A DNA stretch of 39,796 bases from Helicobacter sp. 10-6591 (GTDB lineage Bacteria; Campylobacterota; Campylobacteria; Campylobacterales; Helicobacteraceae): assembly GCF_003288805.1 (NCBI RefSeq), contig NZ_NHYK01000016.1:1-39796 (forward strand), read 5' to 3'. Shown here one piece after another: positions 29,758 to 39,071 of the stretch. The position numbers and the translations under genes were made by a program. The first letter of the stretch is position 1; every line of letters starts with the position of its first letter. The notes under the pieces are model-generated. The model searched no databases, was not told where the DNA came from, and saw nothing but the letters and a program-made list of their open reading frames with translations.

Positions 29758-30082
29758 TGTAAGCTACTCTTACCCGCTCATTATCCCACAAAAAAGCTAA
29801 TTTACTAAATAAAAATTCCTCAGAGAGATAATAAAAAACACTACTCCCAAGTCTTAATTTAGAGTACCAAACAAAGAAAACTAAAACCGCTATTCTAATA
29901 TAAAAACCTTAGTTTTTGCAATAACTTCATTATTCATGAAAATTCAAATATCTAAAGCTGTATACACTAGAAAATCTCTTAACGAAGACATAAAAAATAT
30001 TTCACACTAAAATAATGTCTCCTTATTATAAAGAGGCTCAAACAAAAACATCAAAATCCTACTAGAAAACTTAATAAACTAA

Positions 30083-30091
30083 TGTTATAAT
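30083..30091 (+). promoter_or_regulatory. Candidate extended -10 promoter of hsrA
   Basis: TGTTATAAT is a perfect extended -10 element (TGn plus TATAAT). The start site would fall near 30098, leaving a leader of about 110 bases that holds the two TTTAACG copies. A second, weaker TATGAT lies at about 30169-30174 closer to the gene. Confidence 0.55.
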
Positions 30092-30209
30092 TTTGGGTAG
30101 CCATAACTTAGAGATTTAACGTCACAAAACCATAAACTTTAACGAAATATCATTTGAAACTTCAAAGATATGATTTATAAAATGCTTGAAAACATTTTGA
30201 GGGAAATCT

Positions 30210-30890
30210 ATGCGAATATTGATTATAGAAGACAATCCTTCACTTAATAAACCTTTAAGTGAAGCGCTTAATATAAATGGTTATCAAACAGATATAGCAG
30301 AAAATTTAAAAGACGGTGAGTATTACATCAGCATTAGAAACTATGATTTGGTATTGAGCAAATGGTTATTAAGCGATGGTCTGGGACTTGATATAATAGC
30401 ACGTATCAAAGAGAAGCATCCACGTACTCCCATAATTATTATTTCAGATGAGAGAAATTCTGAGTATGAACTTCAAACATTTAAAAATGGCGCTGATGAT
30501 TTTGTGGCACAACCGATTGACATTAGGGTTTTAGTAGTTCGTATAGAAGCAAGATTAAGATTTTGGGGTTCTACAGCAATTGAAATAGATGAACTCACAA
30601 TAAATCCTGATGAAGAAAAAATTACATACAAAGGACAGGAGATTGAGGTAAAAGGAAAACCATTTGAGGTATTAACACACTTGGCGCGTCATCGTGATCA
30701 AATTGTATCTAAAGAGCAACTTCTTGATGCGATATGGGAAGAACCTGAACTTGTAACACCTAATGTCATTGAGGTTGCTATTAATCAAATCCGTCAGAAA
30801 ATGGATAAACCGTTAGGAATTGCTACTATAGAGACCGTCCGTAGGAGAGGGTATAGATTTTGTTACCCTAAGATTCCTGTTGAGAATTAG
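30210..30890 (+). CDS. hsrA: Orphan OmpR-type response regulator, HsrA (HP1043) homologue
   Basis: A 226-residue protein with a receiver domain (1-120) and a winged-helix DNA-binding domain (125-220). The C-terminal half, from GKPFEVLTHLARHRDQIVSK through ETVRRRGYRFCYPK, matches my memory of H. pylori HP1043 almost throughout. The receiver is atypical: the phosphoacceptor Asp position (YDLVLxD in normal regulators) is Lys51 (YDLVLSKWLL), although Glu7 and Asp8 of the acidic pocket remain. It should therefore work without phosphorylation, as HsrA does; in H. pylori it is essential and coordinates growth and redox genes. No partner kinase lies nearby. AGGGA lies 7 bases before the ATG. Confidence 0.95.
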   Translation: MRILIIEDNPSLNKPLSEALNINGYQTDIAENLKDGEYYISIRNYDLVLSKWLLSDGLGLDIIARIKEKHPRTPIIIISDERNSEYELQTFKNGADDFVAQPIDIRVLVVRIEARLRFWGSTAIEIDELTINPDEEKITYKGQEIEVKGKPFEVLTHLARHRDQIVSKEQLLDAIWEEPELVTPNVIEVAINQIRQKMDKPLGIATIETVRRRGYRFCYPKIPVEN

Positions 30891-30912
30891 TCAATAATTC
30901 CTAGGAGATATG

Positions 30913-31242
30913 TCAAATCAAATAATCTTTTTTTAAGCTTAGTTTTTTAATAATTTTGCCCTGCCTCATTTCATAGACCTATGCAATAAGAGATGTCGCT
31001 AAAGCTTCAGGGTGGGAACATAGCAGAGCATCTTCATCTTTTATGTGCCGTAGTAATCTGTGAATGGGGTGTGTTATATTTTGTAATATTCAAAAATTAT
31101 GAAGTCTGAAGTTGTATTGCTTCAGTTTTTCGATAACCCAAATTTTAATGCTTTCATCGGTATGAATACGTATGCTGGAAATAACTACAAATTTAGGATT
31201 CGGGTCAAAATGCATTAGATTCGTTGTGGGGTTTCTGTGTCT
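30913..31242 (-). pseudogene. Possible decayed protein-coding remnant, family uncertain
   Basis: One minus-strand frame reads like protein for about 110 codons, interrupted by only two internal stops (TGA at 31092-31090, TAG at 30981-30979) and closed by TGA at 30915-30913. Readable stretches include MHFDPNPKFVVISSIRIH, SIKIWVIEKLKQYNFRL, DEDALLCSHPEALATSLI and VYEMRQGKIIKKLSL. The last two weakly recall the H-loop and C-terminal end of ABC-type ATPases, but I would not assign it. Open-run lengths (about 50, 36 and 21 codons) exceed what this A/T-rich DNA gives by chance, but only modestly. No start or ribosome binding site is visible. Confidence 0.35.
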
Positions 31243-31253
31243 TTACTTACAAT

Positions 31254-31285
31254 AGATGTGGTTTAAGAGAGATGTGGTTTAAGAG
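31254..31285 (+). repeat. Perfect 16-bp tandem duplication upstream of fabG
   Basis: AGATGTGGTTTAAGAG occurs at 31254-31269 and again at 31270-31285 without a gap, about 40 bases before the fabG start. It may lie in the fabG promoter or leader. A paired regulator site or a replication slippage product are both possible. Confidence 0.9.
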
Positions 31286-31327
31286 TGTTTAAAAAAATGT
31301 CTTAAAAATACTTCAAGGATAGTGGTT

Positions 31328-32071
31328 ATGACTTTTACAGGTAAGAATGTTTTGATAACGGGTGCTAGCAAGAGTATAGGTGCAGAGATTGCTAGGGTAT
31401 TAGCAAATTTCGGTTTGAAGGTATGGATAAATTATAGAAATAATCCTAATCTAGCAGATATGGTTCAACAAGAAATACAGTCTAAGAATGGGAAAGCCGC
31501 TACTATCAAATTTGATGCTAGCGATGAAAAAGCTTTCGTATACGCTATTAGAAATATAATCGAAAATGATGGTGGGCTTGATTATCTTGTCAATAACGCA
31601 GGAATTACCAATGATAAACTTGCAATCAGAATGACCACACAGGACTTTATAGATGTAATTAACAGCAATTTGCAATCTGCTTTTATTGGGTCTAGGGAAA
31701 GTCTGAAAGTAATGAGCAAACAGCGCTTTGGTGCTGTAGTCAATATTGCGTCGATAGTTGGAGAACGTGGAAATGCAGGCCAAACTAACTATGCAGCAAG
31801 TAAGGGCGGGATGATTGCAATGACAAAGAGTTTTGCTTATGAAGGTGCACCAAGAAATGTTCGTTTTAATTGTGTAACTCCGGGGTTTATCGCTACAGAT
31901 ATGACACAATCACTCAAAGATGACATCAAACAATCGTATATCAAAAGTATTCCGCTCGGACGGTTTGGTCAGGCGAATGAGGTAGCAAATGCAGTAGCAT
32001 TTCTACTCAGCAATGAATCCAGCTATATAACAGGAGAAACAATCAGAGTTAATGGTGGGCTTTATATGTGA
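31328..32071 (+). CDS. fabG: 3-oxoacyl-[acyl-carrier-protein] reductase
   Basis: A 247-residue short-chain dehydrogenase that reduces 3-oxoacyl-ACP with NADPH in fatty-acid elongation. TGASKSIG is the nucleotide-binding motif, NNAG follows, the catalytic Ser lies in NIASIVGERG and the Tyr/Lys pair in NYAASKGG; VTPGFIATDMT is typical of FabG. ATG 31328 is chosen because AAGGA is 8 bases upstream; a GTG at 31322 is too close. fabG, acpP and fabF together form a fatty-acid synthesis cluster. Confidence 0.96.
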   Translation: MTFTGKNVLITGASKSIGAEIARVLANFGLKVWINYRNNPNLADMVQQEIQSKNGKAATIKFDASDEKAFVYAIRNIIENDGGLDYLVNNAGITNDKLAIRMTTQDFIDVINSNLQSAFIGSRESLKVMSKQRFGAVVNIASIVGERGNAGQTNYAASKGGMIAMTKSFAYEGAPRNVRFNCVTPGFIATDMTQSLKDDIKQSYIKSIPLGRFGQANEVANAVAFLLSNESSYITGETIRVNGGLYM

Positions 32072-32112
32072 TTCAATTAATCTATTTTAAGCTTATTTTT
32101 GTTATTTTTTTA

Positions 32113-32118
32113 TATAAT
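32113..32118 (+). promoter_or_regulatory. Candidate -10 box of acpP
   Basis: A consensus TATAAT 46 bases before the acpP ATG, preceded by a T-rich stretch (TTTTTGTTATTTTTTTA) of the kind that replaces the -35 box in Campylobacter and Helicobacter promoters. It would give acpP its own strong transcript in the fabG-acpP gap. Confidence 0.6.
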
Positions 32119-32163
32119 CGCGGGGTTTGTTTTATTCTATCCAATTTATAAGGGGAAAGTTCT

Positions 32164-32400
32164 ATGGCACTATTTGATGAAGTAAAGTCTGTTATTGTTG
32201 AACAATTGAGTGTAAATAGTGAGGAGATAAAGTTAGAATCTAGTTTTGTTGAAGATCTCAATGCGGATTCTCTGGATGTGGTCGAAATGATTATGGCTTT
32301 AGAAGAGAAATTCGGTATTGAAATTCCGGATCAAGATGCAGAGAGCATGAAAACGGTTCAAGATGTGGTTGCTTATATAGAAAAGTGTACACAAAAATAG
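32164..32400 (+). CDS. acpP: Acyl carrier protein
   Basis: The 78-residue acidic protein carries growing acyl chains on a phosphopantetheine arm attached to Ser36 in [27 protein letters not shown] precedes the ATG. A likely transcription terminator follows the gene, so acpP can be expressed more strongly than fabF. Confidence 0.99.
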   Translation: MALFDEVKSVIVEQLSVNSEEIKLESSFVEDLNADSLDVVEMIMALEEKFGIEIPDQDAESMKTVQDVVAYIEKCTQK

Positions 32401-32427
32401 TTTTTTGTTTATTGTGTTGCTAATAAG

Positions 32428-32470
32428 GAGTTGTCCTTGGTAATTGATGATTATCGAAGGACTCTTTTTT
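32428..32470 (+). terminator. Intrinsic terminator or attenuator between acpP and fabF
   Basis: GTCCTT (32433-32438) pairs with AAGGAC (32457-32462); GAG before and CTC-like bases after can extend the stem across a small bulge. T6 follows at 32465-32470. The hairpin lies 30-60 bases after the acpP stop and before fabF's ribosome binding site, so read-through would set the acpP to fabF ratio. Confidence 0.65.
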
Positions 32471-32488
32471 AAGATTCAAGGAGAGTAC

Positions 32489-33727
32489 GTGTATCGAGTA
32501 GTAGTAACGGGCATGGGAATGGTTAGTGCACTAGGACTAAACAAGGGAGATTCTTTTAAGGCTATAACAGAAGGAAAGTGTGGTATTAAAAGAATTTCTC
32601 TATTTGATGCCGGAAGTTTTCCTGTGAATATTGCAGCGGAAATAACGGATTTTAAGCCTGAAGAAGTAATGGAAGCAAAAGAGATCAAAAAAGCAGATCG
32701 CTTTATTCAGTTAGGACTTAAAGCTTCAAGAGAGGCAATGGAGGATTCTGGTTTATTGTGTGGCAATGGAAAAATAGATGAGGCTTTAGCTGATAACTTT
32801 GGTATAAGTAGTAGTGCTGGTATAGGTGGTCTTGGGAACATAGAGCGTAATTCTATCACTTGTTTTGAAAAGGGACCGCGCAGAATTAGTCCATTTTTTG
32901 TGCCATCAGCTCTTGTTAATATGCTAGGAGGGTTTACCTCAATTGAATTTGGGCTGAAAGGTCCGAATGTTGCAAGTGTAACAGCTTGTGCTGCTGGGAC
33001 ACATGCGATTATAGAAGCAGCTAAAACTATAATGATAGGAGAAGTTGATAAAATGCTTGTTGTAGCTTCAGAATCTACTATATGTCCTGTCGGGATTGGT
33101 GGTTTTGCTGCGATGAAAGCATTAAGCGATCGAAATGATGAGCCCCAGAAAGCTTCTCGCCCTTTTGATAGAGAAAGAAATGGTTTTGTAATGGGTGAAG
33201 GCGCTGGAGCACTAGTTTTGGAAGAGTATGAAAGTGCAAAGGCACGTGGAGCAAAAATTTATGCTGAGCTTGTTGGTTTTGGTGAAAGCGGTGATGCAAA
33301 CCACATAACAACACCAGCGCCAGAAGGTGAAGGTGCATTTAGAGCCATGAGTGCTGCGCTAAAAATGGCAAATATAAGAATCGATTACATCAATGCTCAT
33401 GGTACAAGTACTGCATACAACGACCTTTTTGAAACAATGGCATTAAAGAAGGTTTTTGGTAATAAAGAATCTGTTCCCCCTGTAAGCTCAACAAAAGGAC
33501 AAATTGGACATTGTTTAGGTGCTGCTGGTGGCATAGAGGCTGTTATCTCAATTATGGCGATGGATAAGGGCATATTGCCGCCTACAATTAACCATGAATT
33601 TCCTGATCCAGAATGTGATTTGGATTATGTACCTAACACAGCTAGGGATGTTAAGATAAGTTCTGTAATGAGCAATTCTTTTGGATTTGGTGGCACTAAT
33701 GGCGTTGTAATTTTTAAAAGACTATAG
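32489..33727 (+). CDS. fabF: 3-oxoacyl-[acyl-carrier-protein] synthase II
   Basis: FabF condenses acyl-ACP with malonyl-ACP. I start it at GTG 32489 (412 residues, [16 protein letters not shown]), with AAGGAG 5 bases upstream. A longer frame from ATG 32444 would translate through the terminator hairpin. The catalytic triad is seen as Cys in [11 protein letters not shown], His in [12 protein letters not shown] and His in [13 protein letters not shown]. The C-terminal [15 protein letters not shown] is the family end. Confidence 0.97.
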   Translation: MYRVVVTGMGMVSALGLNKGDSFKAITEGKCGIKRISLFDAGSFPVNIAAEITDFKPEEVMEAKEIKKADRFIQLGLKASREAMEDSGLLCGNGKIDEALADNFGISSSAGIGGLGNIERNSITCFEKGPRRISPFFVPSALVNMLGGFTSIEFGLKGPNVASVTACAAGTHAIIEAAKTIMIGEVDKMLVVASESTICPVGIGGFAAMKALSDRNDEPQKASRPFDRERNGFVMGEGAGALVLEEYESAKARGAKIYAELVGFGESGDANHITTPAPEGEGAFRAMSAALKMANIRIDYINAHGTSTAYNDLFETMALKKVFGNKESVPPVSSTKGQIGHCLGAAGGIEAVISIMAMDKGILPPTINHEFPDPECDLDYVPNTARDVKISSVMSNSFGFGGTNGVVIFKRL

Positions 33728-33740
33728 CTGCAACCGGATA

Positions 33741-34670
33741 ATGGCCACTTACTTAAATTTCGAACAAAAAATTAAAAATATTCAGGACGACATAGAATCA
33801 GCAACGATCAGAGGCGATGCTCATGCACAGAAAATTTTACAAAAAGCCCTACATAAAGAAATCACTCAAGTCTATAAAAATATGAGTGATTACCAGAAAC
33901 TTCAGCTTGCACGTCATCCAGATAGGCCTTATGCAATGGATTACATTGAGCTGATTGTGAAAAACAAGTATGAGATTTGTGGCGATAGACATTTTCGTGA
34001 TGATAAAGCTATTGTGTGTTTTATAGGCAAAATCGGAGGACGACATGCAATCGTTATCGGTGAAGAAAAAGGTCGCGGTACAAAAAACAAGCTTATGCGT
34101 AATTTCGGAATGCCTCATCCAGAGGGATATCGTAAAGCTCTACGCATAGCAAAATTAGCAGAAAAATTCAACTTACCCCTGCTTATGCTCATAGATACTT
34201 CTGGTGCATATCCTGGAGTTGCCGCAGAGGAACGCGGTCAAAGTGAAGCGATTGCTAAGAATCTCCAAGAGTTTGCAGCGTTGAAAATCCCCACAATCTC
34301 AATCGTTATCGGCGAAGGTGGTAGCGGTGGCGCTCTGGCACTTGGTGTAGCAGATAAATTAGCAATGATGCAGTATTCAATCTTTAGTGTGATTTCACCA
34401 GAAGGCTGTGCTGCAATCTTATGGAATGATCCTAATAAACTAGAAACAGCAACAAAAGCTCTAAAAATTACTCCTAACGAGCTCAAAAAACTGAAACTTA
34501 TAGATGACATTATCCAAGAACCAGATATTGGAGCACATCGCGATAAATATAGTGCTGCCAAAGCTATAGAACAGTATTTTTTGCAAGCATTAGATGAAAT
34601 CGAACAAAATGAAACCTACGTCCAAACACGCTATGAAAGACTAATGCGTTATGGAGTTTTTGAGAATTAA
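33741..34670 (+). CDS. accA: Acetyl-CoA carboxylase carboxyltransferase subunit alpha
   Basis: The 309-residue subunit, with AccD, carboxylates acetyl-CoA to malonyl-CoA, feeding the FabF/FabG cycle encoded just upstream. [47 protein letters not shown] and [17 protein letters not shown] are the family blocks. It begins 13 bases after fabF. accD and accB are not in the window. Confidence 0.98.
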   Translation: MATYLNFEQKIKNIQDDIESATIRGDAHAQKILQKALHKEITQVYKNMSDYQKLQLARHPDRPYAMDYIELIVKNKYEICGDRHFRDDKAIVCFIGKIGGRHAIVIGEEKGRGTKNKLMRNFGMPHPEGYRKALRIAKLAEKFNLPLLMLIDTSGAYPGVAAEERGQSEAIAKNLQEFAALKIPTISIVIGEGGSGGALALGVADKLAMMQYSIFSVISPEGCAAILWNDPNKLETATKALKITPNELKKLKLIDDIIQEPDIGAHRDKYSAAKAIEQYFLQALDEIEQNETYVQTRYERLMRYGVFEN

Positions 34671-34711
34671 TATATAGTTATCTCTTCGAAAATTTCTTCT
34701 AATACAAACAA

Positions 34712-35422
34712 ATGAAAGATCGGATTTTTTTGCAAAAACACGGTAAACAATTTGAATTCGATACTAAAGTAGCAAGTGTTTTTGATGATATGCTCGAGCG
34801 TTCTGTTCCATTCTATAAAGAAAACCTTAATTTATGCGTCGATTTTCTTACTCTTAATATCCCACCTCGAGCCATAGTATATGATGTTGGTTGCTCTACG
34901 GGAAATCTCCTTTTAGAGCTTTTTTCACGTTTGCCAGATTCTCATCTCATTGGTTTAGATACTTCTCATGCAATGCTTGAACGTGCTAGACTTAAAGCGG
35001 AAGCATACAATGCACATATTTTTTTTAAATTAGCTGATTGCCTCAAAGAAGAATTTTTGCAATCGCATGCTATCGTGAGCAATTACACCTTGCAATTCAT
35101 CCGCCCTCCATTAAGAACAAATCTTCTCAAAAAACTTTACGCTTCACTAAAACCTAACAATGGAATCTTTATTATGAGTGAAAAAATGATTTGCAAGGAT
35201 TCACTACTAAACCAACAAATGATTAGATACTACCATCAGTACAAAGAGCATAATGGCTATTCAAAAAGCGAAATCGCACATAAAAGAGAATCTTTAGAAA
35301 ATGTGCTTGTGCCCTATAGTCTAGAGGAAAATATAAAATTATTAGAAGATTGTGGATTCACAAATATCGAAGTTCTTTTTAAATGGGTCAATTTTGGAAC
35401 CCTTATAGCAAAAGCAAATTAA
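34712..35422 (+). CDS. cmoA: Carboxy-S-adenosyl-L-methionine synthase
   Basis: CmoA makes carboxy-SAM from SAM and prephenate, used by CmoB to form cmo5U34 in tRNA wobble positions. The 236-residue Rossmann methyltransferase fold shows motif [30 protein letters not shown] and [10 protein letters not shown]-x-FD near the N-terminus and [16 protein letters not shown] near the C-terminus are characteristic. No strong ribosome binding site precedes the ATG. cmoB is not in the window. Its stop overlaps that of convergent thiG. Confidence 0.93.
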   Translation: MKDRIFLQKHGKQFEFDTKVASVFDDMLERSVPFYKENLNLCVDFLTLNIPPRAIVYDVGCSTGNLLLELFSRLPDSHLIGLDTSHAMLERARLKAEAYNAHIFFKLADCLKEEFLQSHAIVSNYTLQFIRPPLRTNLLKKLYASLKPNNGIFIMSEKMICKDSLLNQQMIRYYHQYKEHNGYSKSEIAHKRESLENVLVPYSLEENIKLLEDCGFTNIEVLFKWVNFGTLIAKAN

Positions 35423-36219
35423 AGTTTTGGTATGCCATCAATAGGTGAAGAAGCGCTGGCATAAGGTTTTTTGAGCATTCTGCCGGCAAGAAAACTTGCT
35501 CTCCCAGCAATCACAGCATGTTTCATAGCCTGTGCCATAAGCAATGGATTGCTCGCGGTAGCTATGGCAGTATTACTGAGCACACCATCAGCACCAAGCT
35601 CCATGGCAATACTTGCATCTGAAGCGCATCCTATGCCTGCATCAACAATCACAGGAATATTTACTGCTTCTTTGATAAATATAATATTGTAGCGATTCTG
35701 TATCCCAAGCCCACTGCCAATAGGTGCAGCTAATGGCATCACAGCGCTTGCACCTGCGGATTCTAAAGTTTTAGCAATGATAGGATCATCGTTTGTATAA
35801 GCCAACACACTAAAACCTTCTTTGGCTAACACTTCACAAGCCTTGATTGTCTCAATTACATCTGGATAGAGTGTTTTTTGCGTGTCACCAATAATTTCAA
35901 GTTTGATAAAACCAATCCCCGTCGCCTCTTTGACTAAGCGAAAAAGTGTAATTGCTTCCTTTGCATTGGCACAACCAGCAGAGTTTGGTAAGAACGAAAC
36001 ATGTGTATCTTTGAAATAATCTAATAAATTCTCTTGCTTAGTATCTAAAATATTTACTCGTCTAACTGCAACGGTAATAACATCAGCTCCAGATTCAAGT
36101 GTAGCATCGCGTGTAGTAGCAAAATCCTTATATTTTCCACTACCTACAATAAGTCTTGAGCGCAAAACCTTAGACCCAATTTTGAGTTCAGAATCTTTAA
36201 AGGTGCTTACTCTATCCAT
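35419..36219 (-). CDS. thiG: Thiazole synthase
   Basis: The 266-residue TIM-barrel enzyme builds the thiazole phosphate of thiamine from deoxyxylulose phosphate, dehydroglycine and ThiS thiocarboxylate. [11 protein letters not shown] contains the substrate Lys region; [36 protein letters not shown] and [13 protein letters not shown] are typical. ATG 36219 has AAGG 8 bases upstream and is preferred over ATG 36225. thiS, thiH and thiF are not next to it. It ends overlapping convergent cmoA by four bases. Confidence 0.97.
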   Translation of the reverse strand: MDRVSTFKDSELKIGSKVLRSRLIVGSGKYKDFATTRDATLESGADVITVAVRRVNILDTKQENLLDYFKDTHVSFLPNSAGCANAKEAITLFRLVKEATGIGFIKLEIIGDTQKTLYPDVIETIKACEVLAKEGFSVLAYTNDDPIIAKTLESAGASAVMPLAAPIGSGLGIQNRYNIIFIKEAVNIPVIVDAGIGCASDASIAMELGADGVLSNTAIATASNPLLMAQAMKHAVIAGRASFLAGRMLKKPYASASSPIDGIPKL

Positions 36220-36233
36220 GCTCATTCCCTTAG

Positions 36234-37634
36234 CTATATTGTGTCTAATTTTGCAAGATTTGCAATGATTTTTTGTGGTGTGAGCGCATAAGAACAGGAT
36301 TCTAAGTCCCCAGCTAACGCATGTGCTATACTCGCTGTAATTGCAGCATTTAATCCGTCATAACCTTGAGCAAGGAGTGCGCCAATCATCCCAGAAAGTA
36401 CATCACCACTTCCACCTTTTGCTAAAGCTACAGAACCAAATGTATTTAAAAAGATTTTTTGATTCCTAGCAATTATGCTATTAGCACCCTTGAGCAATAA
36501 GGTGACATTTGGATAACGCGCACTAAACTCCAAAACAAGCGGTACTTTGCTATCTAACCTAACATTTTTAAAACCACAACCCTCAAGTAACGCTACAAAT
36601 TCCTTTGGGTGTGGAGTAAGTACGATCTGAGAATCTAATAACTTTTTATGCTCCAACACATCATATATCTCTTCGCAGCATAAAGCATCTGCATCAATCA
36701 CACAAGGTTCATTTCGCTGTTTGATTTCAGCAAGCACTTCAGTACTAGATTCTCCTAATCCCATACCCAAAGCAAACGCACTGACATTTTGAGGGATTGT
36801 ATCTGTCCGGATAATCTCTAAAGGCAGATGACTATTATCCAACATTCCCTTATCAATCACACTTACCAAACCCGTGCCAAAAGTGAATCCAGCACATGCA
36901 CTCAAAATACCAGCGCCACTTTTTGATCCCACAAAGACACATAAATGCCCAAATGTCCCCTTATGTGCATTTTGGGATAACCTTTTAGGTAGTCTCATAT
37001 CACTTTTTTCTAACAATTTAAGATTTGAAGTCAGTTCATAATTTTCCCTTGAAACGCCAAGCTCTGCCGTATGAATCTCCCCTACAAAATCCTTTGCCTT
37101 ATCATCAAAAAGCACCATTTTCAAAGCACCCATACACATTGTGTGATGTGCTTTGAATATAACAGAATCATTTGCAAGCAATCCACTAGGTATATCACAT
37201 GCAATGTTTAAGTGCGCAATATTATTGCTCTGTTTTATGATGTCATTTAGCTCTTCTTCCATCTTACCTTTGAATCCACTTCCAAAGAGACAATCCACCA
37301 CAACATCACAAGGTAAAAGCTTTGATACAAATTTAATACTCTCGACCAAATGTGCTTTCTCACACATTTCTATGCATAATGGGCTCTTGGGTTCTTTTGC
37401 TTGGTAGATTCTCACCTTATATGTACCGCTCAATTTTCTGGCAAGAGCATAGCCATCAGCTCCATTATCTCCGCTTCCACAAAGAATTGTTACAACGCTA
37501 TTTGTATGTGTTTTTTGTCTGATAAGTAAAAGCAGTGCATTTGCAGCATTTTCTACCAGAATCTGTTGTGTAAGCCCAAACTTACTGCACAATCTCTTAT
37601 CGAGTGCATTTGTGCTTTCATATACATTTTGCAT
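36234..37634 (-). CDS. nnr: Bifunctional NAD(P)H-hydrate epimerase / ADP-dependent NAD(P)H-hydrate dehydratase
   Basis: The 466-residue fusion repairs hydrated NADH and NADPH. The N-terminal epimerase domain (YjeF_N, about 1-205) has [26 protein letters not shown] and [10 protein letters not shown]. The C-terminal ribokinase-like domain has [46 protein letters not shown] and the catalytic-loop [18 protein letters not shown]. It lies between pycA and thiG with short gaps. Confidence 0.96.
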   Translation of the reverse strand: MQNVYESTNALDKRLCSKFGLTQQILVENAANALLLLIRQKTHTNSVVTILCGSGDNGADGYALARKLSGTYKVRIYQAKEPKSPLCIEMCEKAHLVESIKFVSKLLPCDVVVDCLFGSGFKGKMEEELNDIIKQSNNIAHLNIACDIPSGLLANDSVIFKAHHTMCMGALKMVLFDDKAKDFVGEIHTAELGVSRENYELTSNLKLLEKSDMRLPKRLSQNAHKGTFGHLCVFVGSKSGAGILSACAGFTFGTGLVSVIDKGMLDNSHLPLEIIRTDTIPQNVSAFALGMGLGESSTEVLAEIKQRNEPCVIDADALCCEEIYDVLEHKKLLDSQIVLTPHPKEFVALLEGCGFKNVRLDSKVPLVLEFSARYPNVTLLLKGANSIIARNQKIFLNTFGSVALAKGGSGDVLSGMIGALLAQGYDGLNAAITASIAHALAGDLESCSYALTPQKIIANLAKLDTI

Positions 37635-37649
37635 AACCCTATGCTCTCC

Positions 37650-39071
37650 TTATACACCACACCTAGCTGCAATCGCTGCGGCAACAGCTGTGACTAAATC
37701 ATCATCATCCTTACTATTGTCTGGGATGAGCGATGAAAGCTTTGTTTCGAAAAAAGAGGTATCAAAATCCCCTCGTCTAAAGTCTTTGTCATGGCAAATA
37801 TTTTTCAGAAATGGAATTGTAGTTTTAACACCGCGAATTGTAAACTCTTGTAATGCTCTATCGAGCTTATTAACCACTAAGTCATAGCTAGATGCACGAA
37901 CAATAAGCTTTGCAATCATAGAATCATAAAATGGAGGTATCACATAATCCTTATAGATACAGCTGTCCACACGCACAAAAGGACCAAGTGCTGGGTAATA
38001 TGCTGTGATTTTGCCTGGACTTGGGACAAAGTCATTATGTACATCTTCGGCATTTATGCGGGCTTCAATTGCATAACCCTGCGGGCAAATATCATTTTGA
38101 TCGAGTTCTAAAATCTCACCACCTGCTACCCGAATCTGCCTTACAATTAGGTCAAGTCCTGTAATCTCTTCAGTAACACCATGTTCAACCTGTATGCGAG
38201 TATTCATCTCCATAAAGTAAAAATGATTAAAATCATCAAGCAAAAATTCTATAGTGCCTGCATTTGTATAATTGACTGCTTTAGCTGCAGCCACGGCCGT
38301 AGCCCCCATTCTACGACGCAAATCATCACTTATAATAGGACTTGGTGCAATTTCGATGAGCTTTTGATGCCGACGTTGTATAGAACAATCGCGCTCCAAG
38401 AGATGGATTACATTGCCATAATTATCTGCAAGAATCTGAAATTCTATATGACGTGGATTGATGATGTATTTCTCCATAAAAACATCATCATTTTTAAAGA
38501 ATGCCATAGCTTCACGCTTACATGCATTAAAACTCTCCTCTAAATCACCCTCTTTCTCGACTACGCGTATGCCTCGACCTCCACCACCAGCACTCGCTTT
38601 CAAAATCACAGGGTAACCAATCTTTGTGGCAATCTTAGATATTTCTTCTTTGGTAAGCTTATTGAGTCGCTCGGTTCCCGGTACTACAGGGATTCCATGT
38701 TTTTGCATAAGTGAACGTGCCTGATTTTTGTCGCCCATCTGTGCTATGGTCTCAGCACTTGGTCCTATCCAAACAATACCTGCCTCCCGCACTTTTCTAG
38801 CAAAAATAGCATTCTCACTCAAAAATCCATATCCTGGATGGATGGCATCTGCACCGAGCTTAAGCGCAGCTTCCACTATTAAGTCCGCATCTAAATACCC
38901 GCGCAAAGGATCGTCGCTGATTTCATAGGATTCATCTGCCATTTTGACATGCATAGAATCTCTATCTGCACGAGAATAGATCGCTACACTTTGGATATGT
39001 AAATCCCTACAGGCACGAATAATACGCACTGCAATCTCACCTCTATTGGCAATGAGAATCTTTGTAAGCAT
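37650..39071 (-). CDS. pycA: Biotin carboxylase, probably pyruvate carboxylase subunit A (PycA/AccC family)
   Basis: The 473-residue ATP-grasp enzyme carboxylates biotin. ILIANRGEIAVRIIRACRDL, HPGYGFLSEN, KASAGGGGRGIRVV (ATP loop), ERDCSIQRRHQKLIE and FYFMEMNTRIQVEH are diagnostic. The middle (EKYIINPRHIEFQILADNYG, VRQIRVAGGEILELDQNDI) matches what I recall of Campylobacter PycA better than Helicobacter AccC, hence the name. The partner PycB is not adjacent. The last 22 residues form an acidic-then-Ala-rich tail (SKDDDD, then VAAAIAARCGV) beyond the usual AccC end. AAGGGA lies 6 bases before the ATG. Confidence 0.85.
   Translation of the reverse strand: MLTKILIANRGEIAVRIIRACRDLHIQSVAIYSRADRDSMHVKMADESYEISDDPLRGYLDADLIVEAALKLGADAIHPGYGFLSENAIFARKVREAGIVWIGPSAETIAQMGDKNQARSLMQKHGIPVVPGTERLNKLTKEEISKIATKIGYPVILKASAGGGGRGIRVVEKEGDLEESFNACKREAMAFFKNDDVFMEKYIINPRHIEFQILADNYGNVIHLLERDCSIQRRHQKLIEIAPSPIISDDLRRRMGATAVAAAKAVNYTNAGTIEFLLDDFNHFYFMEMNTRIQVEHGVTEEITGLDLIVRQIRVAGGEILELDQNDICPQGYAIEARINAEDVHNDFVPSPGKITAYYPALGPFVRVDSCIYKDYVIPPFYDSMIAKLIVRASSYDLVVNKLDRALQEFTIRGVKTTIPFLKNICHDKDFRRGDFDTSFFETKLSSLIPDNSKDDDDLVTAVAAAIAARCGV

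Larger units (their letters stand above)
29438..30209. other. 772-bp divergent intergenic region between rpsJ and hsrA
   Basis: It separates the minus-strand ribosomal locus from the plus-strand hsrA gene. I find no convincing gene, tRNA or repeat array. It is strongly A/T-rich at 29760-30209. The part next to rpsJ (29520-29650) is richer in G/C and could form a structured leader; on the minus strand GCGTC (about 29568) can pair with GACGC (about 29512). The plus strand has a 46-codon open run (29532-29669) flanked by stops, not recognised. Promoter candidates are listed separately. Two direct copies of TTTAACG (30115-30121 and 30138-30144) lie in the hsrA leader. Confidence 0.7.
30891..31327. 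other. 437-bp gap between hsrA and fabG
   Basis: It contains a six-base-pair hairpin (GAATTA, five-base loop, TAATTC) overlapping the hsrA stop, a possible decayed minus-strand gene (30913-31242) and a 16-bp tandem duplication just before fabG. No intact gene is seen. AAGGA at about 31315-31319 serves fabG. Confidence 0.7.

Noticed and set aside
32444-32488. N-terminal extension of fabF from ATG 32444
   Set aside because: This region forms the terminator hairpin; the GTG at 32489 has a strong ribosome binding site and gives the standard FabF start.
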